A stretch of DNA of 64,000 nt from Tetrahymena thermophila SB210 (Eukaryota; Ciliophora; Oligohymenophorea; Hymenostomatida; Tetrahymenidae), in contig NW_002476570.1 of the NCBI RefSeq assembly GCF_000189635.1, positions 496,001 to 560,000 of the forward strand. The letters run 5' to 3'. The notes beneath the pieces were generated by a model. It saw nothing but the letters and a program-made list of their open reading frames with translations. It made no database searches and was not told the DNA's origin. Position numbers and translations under genes: made by a program. The first letter of the stretch is position 1. Each line of letters opens with the position of its first letter. This document shows positions 15,601 to 28,100 of the stretch, in pieces.

Positions 15601-15734
15601 CTTACTACTTCTTATTATTCAGGTACTTTGATAAACTATAATAAGATTTAGACTAGTCTAAAAATATACTAACAATTTTTGAATCTCAATACCTGTATGA
15701 AAACAATTACATACGTAATTATTTTAAACAGTGA
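9625..15734 (+). CDS. Multi-pass membrane PAS-domain protein, array member B (1,790 aa)
   Basis: Seven exons: 9625-10090, 10347-10948, 11065-11630, 12195-13850 preceded by 11692-12029, then 13909-14892 and 14974-15734. Exons 3, 4 and 7 have exactly the lengths of gene A (566, 338, 761 nt) and all phases agree, so A and B are close paralogs. Start choice is supported by a shared KQFYIENS block 12 codons after the ATG in both. The protein has N-terminal membrane helices, the motif HYQSCLRRPYCFC (H339, C343, C349, C351), a helical region, a PAS domain with CRMLMSNNLGDSHDNLI (LMS instead of LMP), a Ser/Gln/Asn-rich linker of some 450 residues, an outside domain starting FEYIPWPIQMRV, membrane helices around ISTIDPIKILQMN, a last outside domain with paired Cys, and the tail ENNYIRNYFKQ. 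Role inferred as a membrane sensor; no ligand is identifiable. Confidence 0.92.
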
Positions 15735-18500
15735 TAATATTTGTACATATAAATTTATTTATTTTATATGAAATACTAAAAAATTATCTTTTTACTAAAT
15801 ATTATATGATTAACAAAGTTATATTTAAATAGAAATAATAATTATTAATTTAAAAGTATTATAGGAAAATTATAATTTATAAATTAATTATTTATAAAAG
15901 GATATAAATCAATAAAATATTTTTATTCGCTTGATTATTTGAATAAAAAATTAAAAAAATAATGTTTATTTTATTTTAATATTTATTTATTTGATTGTAC
16001 AAAAATCACTATTTGAATAAATTAAAATGATTTGAATGAAAATAACATTAATATTTGTTTTCAAATAAATTTATAAAATATAAATCATAATTTCGTTCGT
16101 TATCAAATATATTTTTTGCATTTAAAATTTAGCATATAAGAGTTAAATACCTTATTAATTTTGGATTTGCAATACTAATCAATATTTTATTAAAAGAAAT
16201 TTAGACAAATGAACAGCTTAAAAATAAAGTTAGATTAAATTTTGAAAATCTTATTAATAAAGATTATTAAAAATAAATAATTCATATAATCAAACATCAA
16301 AATAAAATGAAAAACACTAGTTTTTTAAACTAAATCAAATTAGTTAATGAGCTATTTTAAGTACTACAATTATCTCATAACTTATGAATATAAGATTAAT
16401 AATTCTAAAAATAATTATTTGATTAAAGGAAAGAGTTATTTATTAATGTTTTATAGTTTAAAATAAATTAAAACATCTAGTCTTAATTTAGGGAATTGAC
16501 ATCATTTTTGAGGTAAAGTTTATAACAACTAATGAAGATTATAAAAACAAAAGAACTTTAGCTTTATCTGTAAATCAAAATAGTCTTGAGTAGAAATTTT
16601 ATGATAAAATATGCTCTTAATTATAAAATCATAATGTCTAAAGAACTTACAAAAGAAAAAATTGTTCAATATGCATAAGAATTTTATGAAATGGATAAAA
16701 TTCTTTAAAATTTTAATGTTTGCCACAAAAAACATTTTCCATTAAATTAATATTTTAAATATGGAATAAAGGAAAATTTAAATTATTATGAAATAGTTAG
16801 TAAATATAACCTTTTAATTAGCTAAGATACTTTGCTGTAGATTACCTCTCTGGCTTATACTTTTATTAAAATATTTATATGCTTTTCTAATCTATGTTGA
16901 TAGGTAAACTAAATTTTATCGATGATTTATTCATTCCAATTTATTTCTTTGAAATAGCATTGTTATGAAAAGAATCATCTTTTCCTTCAGAAGTTGTATA
17001 GGCAAGCAACTTCTCTTGAATTAATTAACTAAAAATAAATTTAACATTAATTATATTTTCCTTTATTTATGAATAATAATTATTTTAGTATTGTTAATGA
17101 AACATTATACAAAATTAGTTTTTCAATATAAAAAAACAAAAGAAAGCAAATAAAAAAGAGGAACATTAAAATTATAATAAGAAAGTACTATTCAAAACAG
17201 AATTAGATAATATATGTAAAATTTATTTAATAAGTAAATTTTTTTAAAGCATATTATTTACATAATTTATAAATACAATAAGTTAATTATGTAAAGTGTA
17301 AATATGGCTCTCTTTTAAAAACTTAAAGCAAGATTGAAAAAAGGTTTTAAAATAATTATTTCCACCATTCAATCCAAAATTAAAAATTGGAAAACTAGTA
17401 GATTTCGGTTTATATCAATTAAATACTTTTTATTTTTCTATAAGTCAAAATTGCTAAAAATAATAACTAACGCACAAGAATAGAGAAAATTGTGTGGAGT
17501 GAATTTATTTATGCCGTAAATAAAAAACCAATTTAACTATTTTATTTTCAATATAAACATTTTTATTTAGATGTAAATTCAATCTTTTAAATTATTATTC
17601 AATTACCTAAAAATATTTAAGTTAAAGTAATAAATCACATTTGATCTTGTTACATATTTAAAAAAAATTTTATGATTACAAAAATTTAATTAAAAATTTT
17701 TTGTTATTATTTTTACGAATTGTTTGGTAAAGGATAAATAATTTAATACTGAATGTTTTTTCTAGTTAGCAAAATGCAAATGAGCTTAAATTGGTAAAGA
17801 GACATTAAAATATGAATTTAAATTAATATTTTTTAATAAAATAATTTGATGTTAAACAAAAATTAATTGTTTAATGCTTTATTAAGTTGATTCTATCTAT
17901 TTTTTGATATGTATATTTCAATAATTTAAATGTTACAGTCTTTAAATTTTTGATACAAGCTCGAACAAGTAATATTTAATTAAATTAGGTAAAATGTTAG
18001 AAGAACATATAGAATACAAAAAATTTAGCACAATAATAAAAAAAAGAAAGGTCACAAATAATTATTTTTATAAAATGAATTATATCATAAAAAAAATAAA
18101 ATTTAATTTAAAAAAACATTTTTAAACAATAATATAAGGAGTAAGTAAGTATGAATAATTATAATTACTTAAAGAATATTGTTGATTGATAATATAGATT
18201 ATTTTATAAATTCTTTTTGAGTAATGCCAAAATGAATGATTTGTTTTTTTTTATATAACTCTATATTAGCTTTAAATATATAAAAAACAAAATGGTTGAA
18301 CAAGATGTTTATTTATAAAAAACTTATTATTTTTAAAGAAGTATAAATAAATATATTGTTACAAAAGTTAACAAAATTTAGCGAAACTAAAAAATTCTTA
18401 CTTATTTAATACATTATAAATCTGAGCAAAATATTTATTATTAATTTTTTAGCTAATAATTTGTAAGTGAAAGTAATATTTTTATTACAAAAGGCAATCA
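15735..18500. other. Longest spacer in the PAS array (2.8 kb), no firm gene
   Basis: Very AT-rich DNA between PAS genes B and C. Two modest open frames exist (within about 16384-16900 and at 17304-17675), but neither resembles a known family, and frames of this length are expected by chance when TGA is the only stop. I found no remnant of the PAS gene family, repeat or RNA gene here. Confidence 0.5.
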
Positions 18501-21500
18501 ATGATAATATAAAAATATTTTAAAAACAGCTACCTAAAAGACTTTTATATATAAAATGGCCCTTCAATAATTTATGATTACAGAAGACCGCTCTCACTAG
18601 CTTTTATATGGATAATTATTGAATACTTAGAGTGCTTAATCATTATGTTAGATTCTGAATTAGTTAATGAGTTGTAAAAAAAAGATTCGCAGCTAAACTG
18701 GCTTAAAACATTAAATTTTATGTCAAAAAACTCTTAGCACTCCTTAACATTAACTTATGTTTTTTTAGGATTTAATTCATGTATACTTTTATATTTAATT
18801 GGTCTCTTTATTTCCTACTGCTTAAGATAATTCTAGTTTTATAAGTCTGTTTTTTTTAGCGCAGTGATACAATTGTATACTTCCCCAATAGTTATACCTT
18901 CATTAGCTGTATCTATTTCCTCATAATCTCCTATTGGATTAGTAAATATCTTCATGACTATTTTGTTAAGTAACCATTTTAATTTATGAATTATATAAAA
19001 ATTTTAGTTTCATGTTTGCTAAAAGCAAGCAAATAAATATCCATAAAAATCAATTAATATTTGGGATTACATTACAAATCTATTATTCAAATTTTATTTA
19101 ATTAATTTTGTAATTACAGATTAAAATATCTAGAAAATTTAATTATAAAATAGGCTTAATAAGTTGTTTCCACCACCAGAAACACAGTTTCAATAAATTA
19201 GATCACTTATCAGACAGAATTTCTAATTTAGCTTCCGTTTCCAAAAATTTTTTGATACTATTTTGTCTCATTCTTATTAATTAAATTTAGTCTAAATACA
19301 TATTTATAATATTTCCATTTCTGCTTTCTGTGACTGAAATAGTTAAGTTTTGGATTTCTTTCTCTTATATTGATTAGCTCATCAATAGATTATTTCTATT
19401 CCTTAACTTTTTTAATCTGCTTACTAGCATTCTAATATTAGTATTCCTTAAAACAAATATCTCAGTTTCAATTTTTTAATAAATTCTAATAGTTGCAGTG
19501 TTAGCTTATAAAATATCTGAGATATGCTATGACTATAAAGTTGAGAAAATAAAAAATTTCTTTTAAAGCTAAAATAAAACTAAATAAATCCCCTCATACG
19601 CTTTAGATTTTTTAATTAGAGATCTTGCATAGAAGTAAAAATCTAGCTAGCTAAGCTCTTTTTAGATTCATGATCATAAAAATGAAATTATAGAAAACGA
19701 AATTATTGCAAGTCACATAAAGAATTGCACTAAATCGCCTTATTGTCATTGTGATAAAATGAAGATGGTAATATAAATTGCAACTAATTTTTAATAATAA
19801 ATTTTGATATAATTTTAATTTATAGGAAATGCAAAATAACTAAAAAAGAACAAATTGTGATTTTTAAATTGAAAGAAAAAAAGTTCTTGATTCTGAAATA
19901 TAGCAAATGTTTGATAAATACCTTAGATAAAAGAATAATTTAACATACGTTCATTTTAGCTATTTATATTTTTTGTAAGATAAAATCTAAAATGATCTAC
20001 TACTAAATACATAAATATATGAACTAATTTACAAAAATAAAAAAAATCTTAATACTTATGACATTGCTCATTTAAAATACATTTTGTATTAAAATAACAT
20101 CATTTAGTAGTAAAATAATCATTTGAAATTAGATGTTGTGTTTAAGCATGAGGAAAAAATAAATAGTATTAAATTTTAATTGGCTGATTGCATCATTTAA
20201 AAAATAGAATTTCTTAGATTAATTACTGAAGATGTAATTGATCTGCATCAAATATAAATTATATTTTCTAAATTTTTAGTGCTTCGTAAAAAATTAGAAC
20301 AATCTTTCAGATAGCTAATTGAATTAAATAGCTTTTGTTAAGAGCTTTCAAATCTACTTTTAATTTTTGAATAAAATATCAGCTTTTTTCCAAATAAGTA
20401 AAATTTATATTAAGTTTTTCAAGTAAAATAAATTAATTTTTATAAAAAAGGGATATTTTCGAGTTAAACTTTAAAACCTCAAAAAGTAAAGTAAAGTTGT
20501 ACCAATAATTATTTAAAAAAAGATCAGCTGCTATCTTTATATCTTTACTGAGTCACTCATTTGGAGAAATCAATCAAGTGTCTAAAAATTTTGAAAGAAT
20601 TTTTGGATTAAATAGTAAAGGTGTTATAGGGTAGAATTGTAGTGTTTTAATGCCTCCAAGTCTTGCAAAACAGCATAATAATATCTTAAAAAAATATTTA
20701 ACTAATGGGAGCAATTTATAATCAAATTCAGATCAATAGCCATTATTAGCCATGAATAAATAAGGTAATTCTTTAAATTGTTCATAAATTTAATATTGAT
20801 TGATTATTTTCATAAGTAAATTAATAATAATTTTGTTTTAAAAGTAATTTTATTAAATTATTATAAAAACAAAAAGGATTTCTCTTCTAAATAAGAAAGT
20901 AATATCAAGTCTTTATTTCTTAAAAAAATGAGATAGGGTTGATTGGGTTGATTTCTTGCTAAGAATCTTACAAAAAAACAGACTTTCTAATCATTAACTA
21001 AAAATAATTTCCTTTAAGGATAGAGGCATGCTCATAAAATATATACGAGAAATTATTTTAAAAGTATTTAGGGTAAAATAAAGAATATCAAAATATATAT
21101 CTGAATAGATTATTTCCAATATTACCATAGATTCTCTAAAAAAATCATCATAAAAATACTAAAAATATTATTTTGTAAAATTATGTTAATCAAATTGAAG
21201 AAGATAAGCATAAGGTAATGTTAACCTTTGGATTCTTACCTTAAAGTTAAATAAAATTATAACCAACAGATTTAGTAAAATAAGTCTAGCTCATAAAATA
21301 AGATAATATATAAAATTTATTTGAGCAAGGTTTATTGAGTTTAAACAATAACAAACTAATTTTAATTAAATTTAAGATGTGGCAATAAAACGATGAACTT
21401 TTAGATTTATGCACGATTTAAATCTAATCAATAAAGATTTTAACTAATGATATATTTTTGAATTCTCACTATGAGACTTTAATGTTGGATTAACTTAAAG

Positions 21501-24249
21501 ACTATTGCTCTTTGACTTATTCAAATAGCAAGCTAAGAAAATATTTATAAATCAAGTAAAGCTAAGAAAATCCTAGTGTTGAATTTTAATAGAGTCTAAG
21601 CCAAATAGTACTTGAATAACCTTCTATTGATTAGTTAAAATAAATAAAATTCAAAGAAATTGCTACTCTTAATGAAATTAATTTATCTAAAACACAAAGG
21701 TAACAAAATATACTTTTTCATCTAGTTTTTTATAAATTTATTTGATAATATATATATTTATTAATGAATAGATTTTATTTTTACTTAGGAAACACACTTA
21801 GAATAAATTATTATTTTTGACTTTATTTTAACTTTTTTTGAATATTTTGCTTAAAAATTAATTTAATTTTTATAGGGCCAGAATTAAAACTTTGTCTTTT
21901 CAAACAACTTAAAATGAAATTTTACAAAACAATGAGCCGGAATGCTTATAAATAGAAAACACTGCTAACAATATATTTAGTATGTCTACATTTTACTCCC
22001 CAAGACACAATACTTTGGGAGAGTAATAGTTTATTTTACAAAGTACTGCTAGAACTTCAGAAAAAGAAATAGCTTACTAAATTAATAGTAAAAATAATTT
22101 GTTAAGTATGTAAAATATGTAAAAGCATAATGTTGTAAGAGAGAAATAAAATTCAATTGAAGATACTGACTCAGAAAATGAACAGAGCTAAAGTTTGAAG
22201 GAAGAAAAATAAAATAAATCATCAGTACTAGAAACGCTTAACCAAATTTCATCGTAATAAAAATCTTTACCTTAGAATTTGCAATCAGTATCAACATCTA
22301 TAAATTCATCTTACAAAGTAGAAAAATTGCAGATTTATAATACTTTCAAATCAATTAATAAGCCTTTGTTATTCTTAGTAATAAGAAATATTTCAATAAT
22401 TTGTCTCGGTAAATTTTGAACTTTAATTTAAATCAAAATTAATTATTTTTAATATAATATTTTTATAGTTACTCTTCTCATATTTATTTTGGTTGTTTTT
22501 ATCAATTTAAGAACATCTTTTTAGCTCAACACTAAAAATTTTTATTATATTTCATGGGGAAATAATTTAAGAGCTGAGAGAAGTAAATGCTTAAAAAGCA
22601 TTTTTGTGTAAATGATATTAAGTAATCCTCTTTATGGTTATTCAAGCGATCCTAATTTAAATTTATACTAGAGTTAAATACTTTCAAATGCTGCATAGTC
22701 TTATAATTAATATTAGTAATTTATTACTCAACTAACTCATGAAAAAATGGAAGAACTTAATTTCATGCAAATCCTTTTTGAGTAGTACTCAACGGTATTC
22801 TACTACAGCCTTCAAAAATAAGCAAACATAACGTCTTCAGGAATATATACTTTGTTAATGGATTTTTAATCTGTTTTTTAGCTTTTAATAATGTAGCAGT
22901 ATAACCCTTTAACTGAATACAGTGTCTACAGCCGTTTCTCTAGTATTGCAAGCCTATTGGCTCTTATTTAATAGTCTTAGCAGCAATCTGTTTTAGATAC
23001 CTTTAATCAAATATATTTTATTCTGGTTATTCTTTTGATAGTGATGGTAATAATATGCACTTTATTTGTGATTGTAGTATTCCCTGCATATGCTTTTTGT
23101 TAGAACTACAAGTAATAAATTTATACCCTTTTTTCTGCTATAGATATAACCTAAATCAGAGAAATTCATAAAAATCTTAATTAGAGCCTTTTAATAATTT
23201 GCGATAAAAATACCACACTGTAGTAATCCTATAGAAAGTATTAAAATAGCGGAATTTTAAACAAAAAAAAATCAATTTCTTCAACAACAAAATTAAAGAA
23301 ATTTTCAATTAAAATTTTTATTTGTACAACAATTTTTTATATAATTTTAATGATTTACCCTGTGATAAATTTAATAATAACCAACAACTTAATTAATCAG
23401 TAAAACAGCAACTAAGATCTATAAGGTAAGTTTTAACTTTATTTAAAATAAATCCTTATTTTTTGGTTAAAATATTTAATAGGAGCTATATTGACCACAA
23501 AAGCTGCATTTGTTAGTATTATCACAACATATTCTTTATATGCAAACTCTGCTCTTAATCCAAATAAAAATAACTTTTAAGCTTAATATTCATAAAAATA
23601 TAAATAGTTAGCACAGTTAGCTCAGTAATCTTATCAAAATCTAACTTAGATAGTGTAAAAATAAGATTTAATATAAAGATATGATTAGGATAATTACAAT
23701 AAATTTGTATTTTAAATTCTTGAAAAAGATGCTTGTAATCCAATATTCAATAATCCTTAGCTTGTTTATAAAAATTTAACTAATTTTAATGAGATAACTT
23801 GCAAATAACTGATTGACGGTTAGCTAAGCAACGGACTTTTAAATTCATTATCATATTTTCTCAATATTATGAACAATATATTTATCCTTCACCTTGATAA
23901 AGAATCAATTAGTAAATAATAAGAATTGTCTAATTATTTATAAAAGTATAGACTTTTAGATTTAAATATGGCTTCAGAATATCTATAAACAGTTTAAGAT
24001 ATCCTAAATAATTTTATTTATAGTAATATTTCTGATTTTTTTAGTTACATGAATAACATACAGATTGCTCTTTTAATTTATTAGTTTATAGTGCTCATAA
24101 TAGCAAATTACTTGGCATTTTTTGTCTTCTTTAAATCTATTTCTAGATCAATGAATTAAGCTAAAAATTCGCTTACAATAATTTAAATGAAATATATAAT
24201 AGAAAGTCCTTATATTATGAGTTTTGTAAAAAAGTAATAATAAATTTGA
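18501..24249 (+). CDS. Multi-pass membrane PAS-domain protein, array member C, second subtype (1,682 aa)
   Basis: Eight exons: 18501-18969, 19154-19767, 19826-20397, 20451-20764, 20877-21699, 21876-22408, 22469-23425, 23483-24249. Frame is kept throughout and the gene ends at TGA. Exons 1 and 2 (469, 614 nt) equal those of gene A, but the region after the PAS domain is split by an intron (21700-21875) absent from A, B and D. Order of parts: N-terminal helices; SHIKNCTKSPYCHC (H344, C348, C354, C356); helical region; PAS domain with FERIFGL, IGQNCSVLMPPSL and QHNNILKKYL; linker with phosphorylation-type Ser/Pro sites such as STFYSPR; membrane helix; outside domain opening FYYISWGNNLRA; two membrane helices around FSAIDITQIREIHK; last outside domain; tail ESPYIMSFVKK followed by a few extra residues. 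Closest relative in the window is gene E. Function as a sensor is inferred from the PAS domain. Confidence 0.92.
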
Positions 24250-25191
24250 ATGTAACTTAAATCGTCTTTATACTTATATTTATCTATAGAATATTTATAT
24301 TCCTGTAAATGTTAAAAATTATTAAATTATCCACCATAATTTTTAAAATATTTTAATGAGTTTATTTTTAAATTTATACTTTTTGTATGAAATCCCAGTT
24401 GTGTATAATATAGATGATACAAAAGTTTTTTAGAACAAAATATATAAATTAAGCTAAAGGGCATGTAGATAGATGTAAGGGGTTCAGCTCAATTTTAACT
24501 AATTTTAGCTTTTTGAAAAATAAGATATTTTTATTGTTTTTAATTAATTAATATTAAAACGTTCTTTTTAATTATTTATTTATGGTTAAGATTTATTTAA
24601 TAAATAGAAAATATAACTCAACAAAAATATAGGGTTTTTTAATTTATATAACCTATTTTGCAAATGATTATATAATTTATTGAATAAATTTTTCTATTTT
24701 ACTTTTTTTTTAACTTACTCAAAATTTCTTCCTTGTTAGATATTTTTGATTTTTAATTTCAAAGATAAAATAAAAAAAAATAAAAAATTATTTTAATAAT
24801 TATGGCTGATCATAATGTTAAACAAATTAAATTTTTATTATATTCATTAGAATAATTATTTATTGAAATAATATAAATTTTAAGTAAAATTAATACCTAT
24901 TTAGCAATAAGATGAATTTAATTAACAAAAGAAACTTCTAAAAAGGCCAATTTGATGAAACAAAAACATTGAATTAGAAATAAAAATATTTAAAAAACAA
25001 AATAATATGCTTGCTAGTTTATTAAATTACATAATTTACCTTGCATAAAAAACAATACACTTATTAATATTTGTAATAATCGCTTTAATTATTGGTTGAT
25101 ATTAACAAATTAAATTATATTATTAAAAAAAGCAAAAAGATTAAATAAACAAGTTAAAAACCATAAAAGAAACAAATCAATACATTTTGCT
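24250..25191. other. Spacer between PAS genes C and D, no gene seen
   Basis: About 0.94 kb of AT-rich DNA in the same-direction array. No supportable ORF, RNA gene or repeat; expected to contain the 3' end of C and the promoter of D. Confidence 0.6.
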
Positions 25192-28100
25192 ATGCTTAAG
25201 TAGATTCTCTGGCTTCAAAAGCTTAAATAATTTTATGTAAAGAATCAATAGACTTTACTGAAGGTATGGGACAGACCTCTTTGGGTTGGTTATGCAGGAA
25301 TTTTACTAAACTATTGTTTTTTCTTTTTAATAATGATGAATGAGAATACCCTTAAAGATTTGGAGTTAAAAGACTATACTATGTAGAATTTTCGATATAT
25401 CTCAATATATAGTGAGCATATAATATCTCATAAAACAATATTTTTTATATTTTTTGGTTTTAATATTGTTATAGTATCTTATTTAATTACTCTTTTAGTA
25501 AAATTTCTAATAAAACCATACGAGAACTTAAAATAGCCTATACTTAGTGTAATTATTCAAGGCTATAATTTGTTTATAGTAATACCTTCAATGTTCTACT
25601 CACTAGTTGCTTTGGACGCTTTTAGTTATATAAATATATCTTTAACTATATTATTAGGTAATGTTTATTTATCATGATTCATTTTCAATAAATCTACTTT
25701 TTAATTCATTTTAAAAATACCTATCATTACACATTAAAAATATGAAAACAAATTAGATAGATAGATCCCCTATTTTGTTTAAATATTGCATGAATACATC
25801 AAATATAATAAAAATAATAAACCTTAAGTTTGAATTTCATAATAAGAGCACAAATCATTTAAAAATTAAAAATTAAAAAATGTAACACAATGGTAAATGT
25901 AGAGGAATTTAGCTTAAAACTAAGAATATGAATTCTATTTCATGAAATAACTTTAATTACTATGGTATGTATTAAATACTCTAAAATTTTTAGAAAAAAA
26001 GAAATTCCACTATTTTTACAACTAGCTAGAACAATTAATTTTTACTTATAATTTTTTTACTTGAAAATAAATTTTGAGTGTAAATTAAAAAATATAAAAA
26101 ACTTAGCGCTTATTCATTCAATTAAGACCAGTACTTAAATTAAAATGTATTTTTTACTACTGTTAATTAATTTCCCTATTAATTCAATTAAAATAAGAGT
26201 TATTTTACAAAAAATTTATTTATTAATCTTAATTATTTATTTTTATAAGGTTTCTTTAGTTCTAAACATCAATCAAAATACTCATTTGAAGTAAAAGATC
26301 ATTTATCAATATAAAATTCCTATCAAGAAGTGATTTAATATGTGATTAATTTAATTTACTTGACAGCTGGCGCTTTGTTAAATAAGAGTTTCATTTCTAT
26401 TTTTTATTTAATCGTACTTTCAATAAAACTAACTCGATTAATTCTGATGAACAATTATTACTCATAGATGATATAAATATTTGAAACTTAAATTGTATTA
26501 TCCAATTTTATTTGGTGCATTATGATCATGATAGCACAATATAATAAAAATATTGATTTTTTATTGTTTTTGATTCTGGTATCAACTCCTTTGTCCTTCA
26601 AAGCAATAGCTAAAATTATGTAATTTAAAATTAAAAGAGAACAGTCTTTTTTTCTCCAGCATTCTACAGATATTAATTGGAAAATTGAAGTAAATGCTTC
26701 TCAGTTTGATTTTTATATTAGACGAATTTGGTAAGACTTTAATGCTTAATCTAGAAAGTCAATGCTTGAAGATGATAGCGCTATTCATACAGAGTTAATT
26801 ATTTTTTGGCATATCTAGTCATGTACCAAAAGACCATTCTGCTATTGCTAAAATATTAGTGAGGTAACTTAAAAAAATACTTTTAAAATTATCAAAAAAA
26901 TGAAAATAATATTTTTAAATTTATTTATGTTTAAAATGAAAAATTTAAATAAATAAATTTTGAGTAACCTTTTAAAAAATTAAAAACTTTGTATTTTATA
27001 AAACACAATAATTAGATCGGCCAAACTAATATGATCAAAGAATATTTGCTTGAAAGCAGCTTCAGAAGAATCTTTCTAATTGACTATATTAATGAATTAT
27101 TTCATAAATTTCTTAATCACTAAAAAAATTTTAATTCAACTCATTTAAGCCATTTATACTTCTTAAAGCAATGCTCTAAAAATGCAGCTCTTCTTAACAT
27201 AAAACTATTAGAATACTATAAAAATTATAATAAGAGCATGTCAATGTAGAATCTTTCTACTTTAGAATATTTGATTTCGAATCAAGGTAAAAATACTTCA
27301 GAACTAAATATATATAATGTAATACAGTTTGATGAAAGTATTTCCAGTGTAGCTGAATAAGAATTAAATTTAATGGATTAAAAAACAGAGTTCTTAAAAT
27401 GCATTTCTTAAGATTTTATTGAACTACAAAATCTAGAAAAGACAGGTGTAAAACTATGCAGTGAACGAGATGAACTAGAAAAAAAGCTTAAGTAATTATA
27501 TAAAGTGAACCCAAATAATGAATATCTCAATTTTTTAATTTCTAATTATTTATGCTGCTTGAGCTTTGATGACTCTAGGTAAATTTTAACTTATTTATAT
27601 ATATACTTTTTAATTTAATGATTATCTAACAAAAATAACCACACATTTTTAATTAATTTTTCTATTTTATTTTTTAATAGGGAACAATTTTTGCAAAATC
27701 TTAAATACTAGAAAAAGCCAAATCAGAAGATATTCTAAGCTGCCTTTTCCAAAAACTCAGCCGTTGTTTTTATATCACTACTTAAAGATGAGTTTGCACA
27801 TATAAAAAACGTCTCTAATAGTTTCTTATTAAATTTTTAGTACGAGAAAAGAAATATACTTGATAAAAATGTTGCAATCTTAATGCCGAAAAGCATTGGT
27901 ATGTAGCATGATAAAATAATTTCTAGATATGTAGAAAGAGGTTTTTTTGAAGAGTAAAAAATTAAAGATATATAACCATTGTATGCTATCAATTCTAAAG
28001 GTATTTATTTATTCCAAAATAATTAAATTTAATATTAACTTTTCCTTTCAAAAATAAAAAAATCAAAAGGTTTTTTAATTGAAATCTAACTAAATCTTCA

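Noticed and set aside
16384-16900. Open frame of about 170 codons ending with TGA at 16898, including MSKELTKEKIVQYAQEF
   Set aside because: Some stretches look protein-like, but there is no early ATG, no clear splice model and no family match. It overlaps another equally plausible frame from 16347.
17304-17675. 123-codon ATG-to-TGA frame beginning MALFQKLKARLKKG
   Set aside because: Basic, low-complexity product without recognised motifs. In about 78% AT DNA with TGA as the only stop, frames of this length arise often by chance.
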